A stretch of 64,000 nt of DNA from DATACQ01 sp036555515 (GTDB lineage: Bacteria > Desulfobacterota > Binatia > UBA9968): positions 1 through 64,000 of the forward strand of contig DATBLC010000141.1 in assembly GCA_036555515.1 (NCBI GenBank), given 5' to 3'. The notes below the pieces were generated by a model that did no database searches, was not told the DNA's origin, and worked only from the letters and a program-made list of their open reading frames with translations. Shown here piece after piece: positions 25,694 to 34,256 of this stretch (within the stretch, counting starts at the first letter, position 1; every line of letters begins with the position of its first letter). The position numbers were made by a program, and so were the translations under genes.

Positions 25694-26664
25694 GTAGAAC
25701 CGTGAAAACCGTGGGACTGATCGGGCTTGGCAACGCCGGTGGACCGGTGGCGCAGCGGCTGTTGCAGTCTGGCTGCTCCTTGAGAGTTTTCGACATTAAC
25801 CCGCAGCGAATGGCAGAGCTAGCGCCCCGAGGGGCGATCGCCGCGAGCTCGCCCGCGGACGCGGTGAGCGAGATCACAATCGTCTTGTTGCCTTCCGCGG
25901 TGGAAGTGCGCGCGGCGTTCTACGGAGAGCGCGGCGTACTGACTGGCATCAAGGCCGGCAATCTTATAATCGATCTTAGCGGAACAGACCCTGGTTGCGC
26001 GCGCGAGCTGGACGACAAAGTCACCGCGCAAGGCGGTTACTTTGTCGGCGGCACGGTGCACGCGGCGGGTGCTCCCGCGATTACGATTCCCCAGGGGAAA
26101 ATATCCCTGGTGGTCGGCGGCAAAAAAAATGTCTTGGATGACAGCGTCGAGTTGCTGAATCATCTGGCGCGGAAAATTATCTGCGTGCCGGAGCCCTGGA
26201 TCCCCAAATCGATGAAGCTTGCGATCATCATGTTTTCCGCCATCCAGAGCGTGGCGACGACAGAAGTCATGGCTTGGCTGCTCGGCCAAGAGATCGATCC
26301 GCGCATGTTTCGCGATGTGATTCGTGCCACCGGTTCCAATTCGACGCAGCGCGTTGAAGAGTTTTTTAGGCGCAACGAGAGTACCGGCGGTACGCTGAGC
26401 AACATCCGAAAGGACCTCCGCCAGTCATTAATCGTTGCGCGGCACGAAGAATTGCCGCTCTTGATGACCTCACTGGCCGATCAGATCGCCGAGATGGCGG
26501 CACAGCGCACCGGAGATCGCATCCGGCCGTCCGCGGCGTTCGCCGCGCTTTATGAAGCGCTGGCGCATGTCGACATGAGCCAGAGCGTCGCGGAGTCACA
26601 GCATGCCGAGGCCACGGATGCGGCGCAAGCCAAAGTTATTTACATCGGAAACTTTCAGGAGTAA
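25690..26664 (+). CDS. 3-hydroxyisobutyrate/6-phosphogluconate-type NAD(P) dehydrogenase
   Basis: 324 residues. Rossmann start VGLIGLGNAGGPVAQRLL, then VTAQGGYFVGGTVHAAGAP (where the family has a substrate loop) and PKSMKLAIIMF with the conserved catalytic Lys. C-terminal helices follow. Beta-hydroxyacid dehydrogenases oxidise 3-hydroxy acids such as 3-hydroxyisobutyrate, tartronate semialdehyde or related compounds. GTG start overlaps the previous stop; the amidohydrolase follows after 4 bases, so the three form one operon. Confidence 0.88.
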   Translation: MSRTVKTVGLIGLGNAGGPVAQRLLQSGCSLRVFDINPQRMAELAPRGAIAASSPADAVSEITIVLLPSAVEVRAAFYGERGVLTGIKAGNLIIDLSGTDPGCARELDDKVTAQGGYFVGGTVHAAGAPAITIPQGKISLVVGGKKNVLDDSVELLNHLARKIICVPEPWIPKSMKLAIIMFSAIQSVATTEVMAWLLGQEIDPRMFRDVIRATGSNSTQRVEEFFRRNESTGGTLSNIRKDLRQSLIVARHEELPLLMTSLADQIAEMAAQRTGDRIRPSAAFAALYEALAHVDMSQSVAESQHAEATDAAQAKVIYIGNFQE

Positions 26665-26668
26665 CCGT

Positions 26669-27748
26669 ATGAGCACTTTTAGCATTATCGATGCCGATGC
26701 CCATGTCTCGATTCCTGAAAACTTATTCGCCGAGCGTTTCCCGACGTCGCTGCAGAACCGCAGGCCGAAGCGATTGACCGTGGATGGCGATAAGTTTTTT
26801 TGGCTGGTGGAAGGCCGTATGGTGCCGAAGCCGTCGGGCCGCGGGCCCGGAACCCCGCGAGGATTCACCCCCCGCGGCGCGCCCAAAGATCACTATCTCG
26901 ACAACATACTGGGTCGATTGGAGGACATGGACCAAGAGGGAGTTGAAATCCAGGTTCTGTATCCGGATCTCGTCATGGTCGATCCTGATATTATGGACGC
27001 GGAGCTTGCCTCCACCATGGCCCAAGTCTATAACGACTACACTGCTGAACAGTGCGCAAACGCTAGCGTGCGTTTGAAGCGGGTCGCAGTGGTGGCGCTG
27101 CAGGATGCGCAAGCAGCTGCGGCGGAACTCCTGCGAGGCATGAATAAGCTCGGCTGTGTGGGTGTTGTGATTCCGCCGTTGGTCGGCGAGCGAATGCTTA
27201 ATCACCGTGACTTTGAACCGTTTTTTCAAGCGGCCAACGATCTGGGCGCAGCGGTTGCCGTTCATGGAGTAACGGGGGTTTATTCGATGCCATGGCAGGA
27301 CTTGTTCTTTAACACTTTCTCCGCACATATGGTGGCCATGCCGATGGCGTATATGGTCGCGTTGACGGCTCTCTTCGATGGCGACCTGTTGGAGAAGTAT
27401 CCGTGCATCCGTTTTGCGTTTCTCGAAGCGGGCTGCGGTTGGTCGCCATACTGGATAAGGCGTCTGGATGAACATTTGGCAAACCGAAAACCTGGACATA
27501 TTCCCGCGTCTGAGCACGTCGCCCAAGGCCGATTGTTCTTTGGTTGTGAGCCCGGCGAGTACCACATCCCCCATGTGTTGGCGGAACTGGGTGAAGGTTG
27601 CTTGCTCTACGCATCCGACTATCCACATGGCGACAGCAAGTGGCCACACACAGTGCGGATGATGAACGATGTGAGAGGCATCTCAACCGAAGCGAGACAA
27701 AAGCTCCTTGGGACCAATGCCGCGCGGTTCTACGGTCTCAGTTCGTGA
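26669..27748 (+). CDS. Amidohydrolase-2 family (ACMSD-like) metal-dependent hydrolase or decarboxylase
   Basis: 359 residues from the ATG with AGGAG at 26657-26661; a longer frame from 26603 lies inside the preceding gene. Metal-ligand start IDADAHV, interior VAVHGVTG, FLEAGCGWSPYW, and C-terminal YASDYPHGD with the conserved Asp. Members hydrolyse or non-oxidatively decarboxylate aromatic acids, with Zn or Mn at the barrel centre. Neighbouring UbiD-like and dehydrogenase genes support a role in aromatic or dicarboxylic acid breakdown. Confidence 0.88.
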   Translation: MSTFSIIDADAHVSIPENLFAERFPTSLQNRRPKRLTVDGDKFFWLVEGRMVPKPSGRGPGTPRGFTPRGAPKDHYLDNILGRLEDMDQEGVEIQVLYPDLVMVDPDIMDAELASTMAQVYNDYTAEQCANASVRLKRVAVVALQDAQAAAAELLRGMNKLGCVGVVIPPLVGERMLNHRDFEPFFQAANDLGAAVAVHGVTGVYSMPWQDLFFNTFSAHMVAMPMAYMVALTALFDGDLLEKYPCIRFAFLEAGCGWSPYWIRRLDEHLANRKPGHIPASEHVAQGRLFFGCEPGEYHIPHVLAELGEGCLLYASDYPHGDSKWPHTVRMMNDVRGISTEARQKLLGTNAARFYGLSS

Positions 27749-27758
27749 AGCAGAATAG

Positions 27759-27857
27759 GAATTGCGTTACGCCGACACCAGCAGACCGGAGTGGCAGGAC
27801 ATCAGGCCGATGCTCGATGTTATGAACGAGGCGCTCAACGCGGCGGAGAAGAACTAG
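27759..27857 (+). pseudogene. C-terminal remnant of a binding protein
   Basis: About 32 codons read YADTSRPEWQDIRPMLDVMN and EALNAAEKN before a TAG, clearly the end of an Fe3+-type binding protein: the gene at 22107 ends YLDTSRPEWQDMKPILEVMN then EALKAAGKN. Nothing upstream continues it, because the intact amidohydrolase ends 10 bases earlier. The rest of an eleventh paralogue was deleted, or this is a recombination scar. Confidence 0.8.
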
Positions 27858-27982
27858 ACGACGTGCTCGTGGCACGTGCTCGTGATCGGACGACCACGAA
27901 TTTCGCTCGGTGTCGTGAGATTGTCGAGCGACCAACACAAGCACGAATAGAGTGCAAGTCCACCATGAATGGAGCGAGAAAA

Positions 27983-29419
27983 ATGTCGATGACTGCACCC
28001 CTGGCCTACAAAGACCTGCGCGATTATCTGGACGCCGTCGACAAGCTCGATGAGCTGCGCTTCGTCAACGGCGCGGACTGGGACTTGGAGCTCGGCGCGA
28101 TCACTGAAGTCGCGGCGCGGGCAACCAATCCAAAGGTGGTTTTGTTCGACAACATCAAGGGTTATCCGAAAGGTTTTCGCGTCGTGACTAATCCGGTTTG
28201 TTCAGCAGCGACCACGGCGTTGGCTTTCGGTCTCGATCCGAAGTTGACCGGGCTTGACATCATTCGCGCTTGGAAGGAAAAGCTCGGCAGTCAAAAGCCG
28301 GTTCCGCCAGCGGAAGTTTCTACTGGTCCGATCACTGAAAACGTCGATAGCTGCGACCGAGTGGACTTGCTCAAATTCCCGACGCCGCGCTGGCACGAGG
28401 ATGACGGCGGGCGTTACATCGGCACGGGCTGCATGGTGATCATGGAAGATCCGGATGGCAAGTGGACGAACGTCGGCACTTATCGCGTCTGCGTGCACGA
28501 CAAAAACACGCTCGGGATCTGGATCTCGCCGGGCAAGCATGGGCGGCTCATTCGGGAGAAATATTGGGCGCACGGCAAACCTTGCCCGGTCGTGATCAGT
28601 TTCGGCCAAGACCCGATTCTTGCAAAAGTGGCGAGCTGGTATGAACCCTGGGGCGTTTCCGAGTTGGAAATCGCCGGCTGGTTGTTGGGCGAGCCGGTGA
28701 AAGTTATCCGCGGCAGGGAAACTGGCTTACCTATTCCCGCAACATCAGAGTTGGCGGTCGAAGGATTCATTGTTCCTCCTAGCGAGGACAGCCGTGCGGA
28801 AGGGCCGTTTGGCGAATGGACCGGCTACTACGCTTCGGGCACTCGCAATGAGCCGGTAGTGAAAGTCAAAAATGTTTTCTACCGAAACGATCCCATCATC
28901 CTCGGCATGCCGCCGGGGATCTCCGGCAAGTCGGTGCCGCTCAGCGCGGCGAATGTGTGGCTAGCACTGGAAAAAGCGGGCGTAACGGACGTGCAAGGCG
29001 TGTGGGAATACCAGACGCGCTATATCACGGCGATCTCGATCAAGCAGAAATACGGCGGCCACGCGAAACGCGCGGCTATGGCCATGCTCGGCTCGACCTA
29101 CGGCTATCACCGCCGCTTCGTTGTTATTGTCGATGACGACGTCGATCCTTCCAACATCGACGACGTCCTTTGGGCGTTGGCGACGCGTTGCGATCCGGCG
29201 ACGGCGATCAATATCATTACCGAAGCCTGGAGTACGCCGCTGGACCCGCGCATTTCGCCGGACGCGCGCGCGGCGCGCAACTTCACCAATTCCGTGGCGG
29301 TCATCAACGCTTGCCAGCCCTATCATTGGAAGGATCAGTACGCGAAAACCTGCTATTTCCCGGAACAGACGCGGCGCAAGACCTATGAGAAGTGGAAGGA
29401 CGTGCTAAGACTGGAGTAG
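27983..29419 (+). CDS. UbiD-family prenylated-FMN-dependent decarboxylase
   Basis: About 478 residues. Characteristic text: DLRDYLDAVDKLDELRFV, WTNVGTYRV, SFGQDPILAKVASW, EGPFGEWTGYYASG and IVVDDDVDPSN-type segment VIVDDDVDPSNIDDVLWAL. UbiD enzymes (de)carboxylate aromatic or alpha,beta-unsaturated acids and need the prenyl-FMN made by UbiX, which is absent here. ATG 27983 has GGAGCGAG at 27969-27976; frames to 27791 run through the binding-protein remnant. Related subfamilies handle vanillate, gallate or phthalate derivatives. Confidence 0.9.
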   Translation: MSMTAPLAYKDLRDYLDAVDKLDELRFVNGADWDLELGAITEVAARATNPKVVLFDNIKGYPKGFRVVTNPVCSAATTALAFGLDPKLTGLDIIRAWKEKLGSQKPVPPAEVSTGPITENVDSCDRVDLLKFPTPRWHEDDGGRYIGTGCMVIMEDPDGKWTNVGTYRVCVHDKNTLGIWISPGKHGRLIREKYWAHGKPCPVVISFGQDPILAKVASWYEPWGVSELEIAGWLLGEPVKVIRGRETGLPIPATSELAVEGFIVPPSEDSRAEGPFGEWTGYYASGTRNEPVVKVKNVFYRNDPIILGMPPGISGKSVPLSAANVWLALEKAGVTDVQGVWEYQTRYITAISIKQKYGGHAKRAAMAMLGSTYGYHRRFVVIVDDDVDPSNIDDVLWALATRCDPATAINIITEAWSTPLDPRISPDARAARNFTNSVAVINACQPYHWKDQYAKTCYFPEQTRRKTYEKWKDVLRLE

Positions 29420-29434
29420 TGGAATGCTGGAATA

Positions 29435-30604
29435 ATGGAGTGCTGGCTGATGGAAGAATCAAAGCCTCGGCATGGGAATCGGAACCTTTGGCTCATAATT
29501 GCATTCTTGAGCCTGTTGTCGCTATTGCGTTGGCACGCGGTCTTTGCCGCCGCAGCGGAATCCTGGAAGGTTGAGTGGGAACAGACGCTGACAGCGGCGA
29601 AGAAGGAAGGCGAGATCTCTTTCTACGGCAGCGAGGGCTACGAAAAGATCTTCGAGGTGTTTCATAAAAGATACCCGGAGATCAAAGTCAAATCGAACAC
29701 GACCCGGCGCGGCAGCGAGCATGGCCAGGCGGTAATGACGGAGCGCCGAGCGGGCCAATATCTTGTCGATCTATTCATCAACGGCGTGGTGACGCCGAAC
29801 ACGGTTTTTTATAAGGCCGCCATCCTTGAACCGATCCGGCCGCATCTCCTTCTTCCGGAAGTCGTCGACGAATCCAAGTGGTGGGGCGGCAAGCATCACT
29901 ACGCCGACCCTGACGGGAAGTATATTTTCGTTTTTCAGGGCAGCGTGCACGGCGGCGAGAACGCCTACAACACCAAACTCGTGAACCCGAAAGAGTTCAA
30001 ATCCTATTGGGATTTCGTCGATCCGAAATGGAAAGGCAAAATCCTTGCTTACGACGTCAGCCGCGTGAGCACGGTGGCGCATTCGTTGCGATTTCTCTAC
30101 AACCATCCTGACCTCGGGCCGGATTTTATTAAGCGATTTTTTGGCCAAATGGATATCACTTATTCGCGCGACGAACGGCAAATGGTCGACTGGCTTGCCG
30201 CGGGGAAGTATCCCATCGCATTTTTCGTCAGCGATATCGACGATGCCGCGAAACAGGGGTTGCCGGTGAAGTTTTTCGAGCCGGGGCAGTTTAAAGAGGG
30301 AGCCTTCGTCGGGCCGTCCCAAGGTGGGGTCAATCTATTCAAGAACGCGCCGCATCCCAACGCCGCGAAGGTGGCGATCAACTGGCTATTGTCCCGCGAA
30401 GGACAGGACACGTACCAGAAAGTTTATGCCCAGCTGCACGACGTTCGCCAATCGATGCGCGAAGATATATCCATGGACGCAATTCCCCCCAACTACCGGC
30501 GCCAAAGAGGAGTGAAATATATCTATGCGGGGCGGCCGGAGTGGTTGGACATGGGACCGGTAACGAAAGTTATCAAAGAGGCGCAGCAGGCCGCCAAGAA
30601 ATGA
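29435..30604 (+). CDS. Fe3+-type ABC substrate-binding protein (6), no CxxC
   Basis: 389 residues or 384 if the ATG at 29450 is used. Signal ends near HAVFAAAAES. Family text: TRRGSEHGQAVMTERRAGQ, EFKSYWDFVDPKWKGK, HPNAAKVAINWLLSREGQ. PIAFFVSDID replaces the CxxC stretch. It starts 15 bases after the UbiD stop in a short imperfect tandem repeat (TGGAATGCTGGAATAATGG), so it is probably in the UbiD operon. Closest relative is the next gene. Confidence 0.86.
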   Translation: MECWLMEESKPRHGNRNLWLIIAFLSLLSLLRWHAVFAAAAESWKVEWEQTLTAAKKEGEISFYGSEGYEKIFEVFHKRYPEIKVKSNTTRRGSEHGQAVMTERRAGQYLVDLFINGVVTPNTVFYKAAILEPIRPHLLLPEVVDESKWWGGKHHYADPDGKYIFVFQGSVHGGENAYNTKLVNPKEFKSYWDFVDPKWKGKILAYDVSRVSTVAHSLRFLYNHPDLGPDFIKRFFGQMDITYSRDERQMVDWLAAGKYPIAFFVSDIDDAAKQGLPVKFFEPGQFKEGAFVGPSQGGVNLFKNAPHPNAAKVAINWLLSREGQDTYQKVYAQLHDVRQSMREDISMDAIPPNYRRQRGVKYIYAGRPEWLDMGPVTKVIKEAQQAAKK

Positions 30605-30637
30605 CGGGAAATAAGAGCGTGAGGGGAGAAGTAGGGA

Positions 30638-31783
30638 GTGATGCACATGTATTGCACAAGGCAACTATTTTTTCCTCTGATCATGTTTTTCACCATCGAC
30701 ATTGCCGCGGCGGTGGCGGCGCAGAGCGATGCTTGGAAGGCTGATTGGGAGAAAGTCCTCCAAGCGGCAAAAAAGGAGGGGCAGCTCGTTTTATACGGCA
30801 GCGCCGATTTTGAAAGCCTGTTCGCCGAGTTCCACAAAAAGTATCCTGAGATAAAAGTCACGGGCGTTTTCGGCCGCGGCGCCGATGTCGCCAAGCGGCT
30901 CATGTCCGAGCGGCGCGCGGAAAAGTACCTTGCGGATCTCTATGTCAACGGGATGACCACGGGGTACAACGTTTTTTACAAAGGCAAAGCTCTCGATCCG
31001 ATCCCGCCTCAGCTCGTGCTTCCCGAGGTTGTCGACCTCTCGAAATGGTGGCAGGGCAAGCACCACTATGTCGATCCTGAAAACCAATTTTTGTTCAACA
31101 TCAACGGCGAAGCGCGTATAGTGCTCGCCTACAACACCAAGCTGGTGAACCCAGCGGAGATCAAGTCTTATCAGGACGTGCTCAACCCCAGATGGAAGGG
31201 AAAAATCGTCGGCTACGATCCCAACCTCGGTGGCGCCGGGGATGCCATGCGGTTTTTCTACTACCACAAGAGCCTAGGGCGGGAGTTTATCAAACGGGTT
31301 CTCACCGAAACCGATATCGTGATCAGCAACGATACGCGGCAGATGGGCGACTGGTTGGCTGGCGGAAAATTCGCTCTGTCGATCTTCGCGCCGATCTCGC
31401 GCATGGATCTGGATCTCATGCAGACTCAGGGATTGCCGGTGGCCTGGTTTGCGCCCGATCACTTGAAGGAAGGCGCGTACATCACGGCGGGCTCCGGCGG
31501 CGTGGCGCTGATCAACAAAGCGCCCCACCCCAACGCGGCCAAAGTAGCCCTCAATTGGCTGTTGTCGCGCGAAGGGCAAATCGCCTACCAGAAAATCTTC
31601 ACGCAGGGGAACGACGGGCCGGACTCCTTGCGGATCGACATCCCCAAAGACAAAGTGCCCAAGGGCAACCTGCGGCCCCAGGGCGAAGCGAATCTTTATC
31701 CGTTCGTCGACCGCGCGGAATGGATGGACATGACCGTGATCCGCAAATTTCTCCGTCAGGTGATGTCGGAAAGTAAACGCTGA
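30638..31783 (+). CDS. Fe3+-type ABC substrate-binding protein (7), no CxxC
   Basis: 381 residues; starts possible at GTG 30638, ATG 30641 or ATG 30647 behind TAGGGAG. Signal ends near AAAVAAQSD. Text: VFGRGADVAKRLMSERRAEK, IKSYQDVLNPRWKGK, HPNAAKVALNWLLSREGQ, SLRIDIPKDKVPKG. ALSIFAPISRMD at the CxxC position. Pairs with 29435 as a second tandem duplication in the array. Confidence 0.86.
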   Translation: MMHMYCTRQLFFPLIMFFTIDIAAAVAAQSDAWKADWEKVLQAAKKEGQLVLYGSADFESLFAEFHKKYPEIKVTGVFGRGADVAKRLMSERRAEKYLADLYVNGMTTGYNVFYKGKALDPIPPQLVLPEVVDLSKWWQGKHHYVDPENQFLFNINGEARIVLAYNTKLVNPAEIKSYQDVLNPRWKGKIVGYDPNLGGAGDAMRFFYYHKSLGREFIKRVLTETDIVISNDTRQMGDWLAGGKFALSIFAPISRMDLDLMQTQGLPVAWFAPDHLKEGAYITAGSGGVALINKAPHPNAAKVALNWLLSREGQIAYQKIFTQGNDGPDSLRIDIPKDKVPKGNLRPQGEANLYPFVDRAEWMDMTVIRKFLRQVMSESKR

Positions 31784-31789
31784 TTCGAT

Positions 31790-31829
31790 AATCTCCACGC
31801 ACCCAGGCGGGCCGCATAGAGTGGAGATT
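31790..31829 (+). terminator. Hairpin after binding-protein gene, possible terminator
   Basis: AATCTCCAC (31790-31798) and GTGGAGATT (31821-31829) form a perfect 9-bp stem with a 22-base loop, 7 bases after the stop at 31783. There is no clear T tract, so it could be a stabiliser or attenuator rather than a terminator. Confidence 0.35.
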
Positions 31830-31900
31830 CGTGCGAATCCGGCGCGCAGGATAAACGGCGGTTGAACGACGGATAGAGACGAACTATTGGGAGGAATTCG

Positions 31901-32917
31901 ATGAATCGATCGCTGAAGCACCTCTGGATCCTGCTTATCGGCGCGCTCTTCTTAGTGCTGGCGGCGGGCAATCCGCACGCCCAGGAAAAAGTCAATATTT
32001 CCTACGGCGGACAAAATGAAACCACCGCGCCGTTGTGGGTCGGGGCGGACAAGGGCCTCTTTAAAAAATACGGCCTCGACGTCAATGTCATCCAGGTGCG
32101 TAACGGTCAGGTCAGTTTGGCGGCGCTGATGTCGGGCAGCGTACACGCGTTCTGGCCGGCGCTCTCGTCGGTGATAAGCGGAGTCTCCGGCGGAGCCGAG
32201 ATCGGCTGCATCGCGTCGCCCTATAACCGCGTGGCGCGGGAGTTGATGGTACGCAAGGAGATCGATTCTCTTGCCGCATTGCGCAGTAAGATTTTTGGCG
32301 TGCAAAGCATTGGCGGCGGCTTTTGGCTGCAAACGATGATCGTTCTCGAAGGCCTGGGTGTCGACGCCGAAAACTACGGCTTGCAGATGCGGGTGATCGG
32401 TGACGAGCCGACGATTCTCCAGGCGTTGCTCGCTTCCAATATCGATGCCGCGGTGATTACGTTTGCTTCGGCCGAGATCGCTAAGAGAGCAGGCTTTCGT
32501 TCCCTGGCGAATTCTTTGGAGTTGAAAGTGGCGTACCAGGGGGCGGGTCTCTGCACCCGCAGGGATCGGCTCATCCAGTCTCCGGAACTGATCGAGAAGC
32601 TCCTCAAGGGAGTCATCGATGCGCTGGTCTTCATTCATGAGCCGCGGAACAAACAGGCGGTGACGGATGTTCTGAAGAAGCATCTTCGTCTGGGCACGGA
32701 CAAAGATGCGGAGACTTCCTATAACTCCCTCCGAATGGTTTCCAGTCTCGACATGGCCCCCGATCGCGCCGCCTGGAAAAGCGTGCAACGATTTGTGTCC
32801 CAGGTAAACCCCAAAGTCGGCCGGGTCGATGTCAACCAGATCATCGACGGAAGGTTTATCAAAGCTCTGGAGGACAATGGTTACTTGCCGGAGGCGCGTA
32901 AGCGACTGAGTCGTTAG
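31901..32917 (+). CDS. NMT1/SsuA-type ABC substrate-binding protein (1)
   Basis: 338 residues, signal ending near NPHAQEK. Receptor fold of nitrate/sulfonate/taurine type: NETTAPLWVGADKGLFKKYG, then VSLAALMSGSVHAF, and a C-terminal DNGYLPEARKRLSR. Typical partners are SsuB/SsuC-type ATPase and permease, neither of which is nearby. Strong ribosome site GGGAGGA at 31890-31896. Ligand unknown. Confidence 0.87.
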   Translation: MNRSLKHLWILLIGALFLVLAAGNPHAQEKVNISYGGQNETTAPLWVGADKGLFKKYGLDVNVIQVRNGQVSLAALMSGSVHAFWPALSSVISGVSGGAEIGCIASPYNRVARELMVRKEIDSLAALRSKIFGVQSIGGGFWLQTMIVLEGLGVDAENYGLQMRVIGDEPTILQALLASNIDAAVITFASAEIAKRAGFRSLANSLELKVAYQGAGLCTRRDRLIQSPELIEKLLKGVIDALVFIHEPRNKQAVTDVLKKHLRLGTDKDAETSYNSLRMVSSLDMAPDRAAWKSVQRFVSQVNPKVGRVDVNQIIDGRFIKALEDNGYLPEARKRLSR

Positions 32918-33037
32918 GCCCGAAAGTGGCGCCGATCGGGGCAGCGACAATCGAAGCGCCTCCATCGGATTGTCGGGCGTGCGGCCGTAACGCGGCCTCG
33001 GGAACTCGATGGTTCACGGGGCGCCGCTGAGGTTCAA

Positions 33038-34138
33038 ATGATCCGCCGAACATGGATGGTTCTCGTCTCGTTTGCTTTACTTGTGGCTGTGGCAGTGTCC
33101 GCGGAGGGGCAAAGCCAAAATGATGCGTGGCGGAACGTCGTGGAATCCGCCATTCGAGAGGGACAGGTTTCTATCTACGGCGGCCAGGAAGTCGCCCATC
33201 CCGACATCGTCGCGGCTTTCAGTAAGGAATTCCCCAAGATTAGAGTTTTGACCACCGCGGGACGCGGCGCGGACCTGCTGAACCGGATCGTTGCGGAGCG
33301 CCGGGCGGACAGGTATCTTGCCGACGTCATCGCCAGCGGCCCCAATGGCCCGCGGTCGCTGTATCTGGCCAAAGCCCTCGATCCACTGCCGCCGGCGCTT
33401 TTACTTCCAGAAGTCACGGACGGTTCCAAGTGGTACGGCGGCAAGCATTGGTACGCCGATCCGGAGAACCAATATATCTTTATGTTCGAGGGCACCACGG
33501 TGAGCACCAGTCTTTCGTACAACACCAAGCTTTTAGCCGCTGATGAGATCAAATCCTTCTGGGATCTGCTTGCCCCGAAGTGGAAAGGCAGACTTCTAAG
33601 CTTGGATCCGCGCGGCTCGGTGCCCCCCACCCCGGTGCTGATTTGGTATCATCGCGAGGATCTCGGCGCGGCATTTATCCGCCGTTTTTACACCGAGACC
33701 GAAATGACGCTTTTCCGCGACCGGCGCCAGGGAACCAATTGGTTGGCCACGGGTAAGTTTTCTATTTGCTTTATGTGCCGGGATATTGATAAGGCGCGCC
33801 AGCAAGGACTCGAAGTGGACGTGATGCTTCCCGATCGCATCAAGGAAGCCGGCGGCATCGGTGGCGGTGGTAGCAGCGTGATATCCCTCATCAACAGGGC
33901 GCCCCATCCCAACGCTGCCAGAGTATTTATCAACTGGTATCTATCGCGCCAGGGACAGGAAGTTTGGCAAAGCGTTATGAACAAAAAGGAAGTCGAAGCC
34001 TCGGACTCCATGCGCGTCGATATTTCCAAGGACGATGTGCTGGCGGAAGGGCGGCGCGCCGAAGGACGCAAGTATCACGTGATCGGCTTCCTGGATCCCA
34101 ATCCGGTGCAGAAACTGCTGCGGGAGATTGTGAAGTAA
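33038..34138 (+). CDS. Fe3+-type ABC substrate-binding protein (8), CxxC type
   Basis: 366 residues, signal ending near SAEGQSQ. Closest to the protein at 18267: GGQEVAHPDIVAAFSKEFP, VMNKKEVEASDSMRVDISKD, and the tail YHVIGFLDPNPVQKLL. Mature cysteines only Cys244 and Cys247 (CFMC). Followed by the second signal-less NMT1-like gene, repeating the order seen at 18267-20518. A small hairpin (CGACAATC...GATTGTCG, about 32944-32974) lies upstream. Confidence 0.87.
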   Translation: MIRRTWMVLVSFALLVAVAVSAEGQSQNDAWRNVVESAIREGQVSIYGGQEVAHPDIVAAFSKEFPKIRVLTTAGRGADLLNRIVAERRADRYLADVIASGPNGPRSLYLAKALDPLPPALLLPEVTDGSKWYGGKHWYADPENQYIFMFEGTTVSTSLSYNTKLLAADEIKSFWDLLAPKWKGRLLSLDPRGSVPPTPVLIWYHREDLGAAFIRRFYTETEMTLFRDRRQGTNWLATGKFSICFMCRDIDKARQQGLEVDVMLPDRIKEAGGIGGGGSSVISLINRAPHPNAARVFINWYLSRQGQEVWQSVMNKKEVEASDSMRVDISKDDVLAEGRRAEGRKYHVIGFLDPNPVQKLLREIVK

Positions 34139-34179
34139 GAATTAGAATTCACTACGAATGCACGAAGGACACGAAGTAA

Positions 34180-34245
34180 GAAAGTCGGACCCTCACCCTT
34201 CCCTCTCCCGCAGGCGGGTCGCAGGCGGGCGAGGGTGTGGAAGAA
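34180..34245. repeat. CCCTCACCC...GGGCGAGGGTG palindromic repeat
   Basis: A GC-rich palindrome with arms CCCTCACCC and GGGCGAGGGTG ahead of the gene at 34257. The same string occurs at 54191-54245 after a second hairpin. This is a common type of dispersed REP; it may act as a transcript barrier. Confidence 0.5.
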
Positions 34246-34256
34246 AGGAGAGAAGC

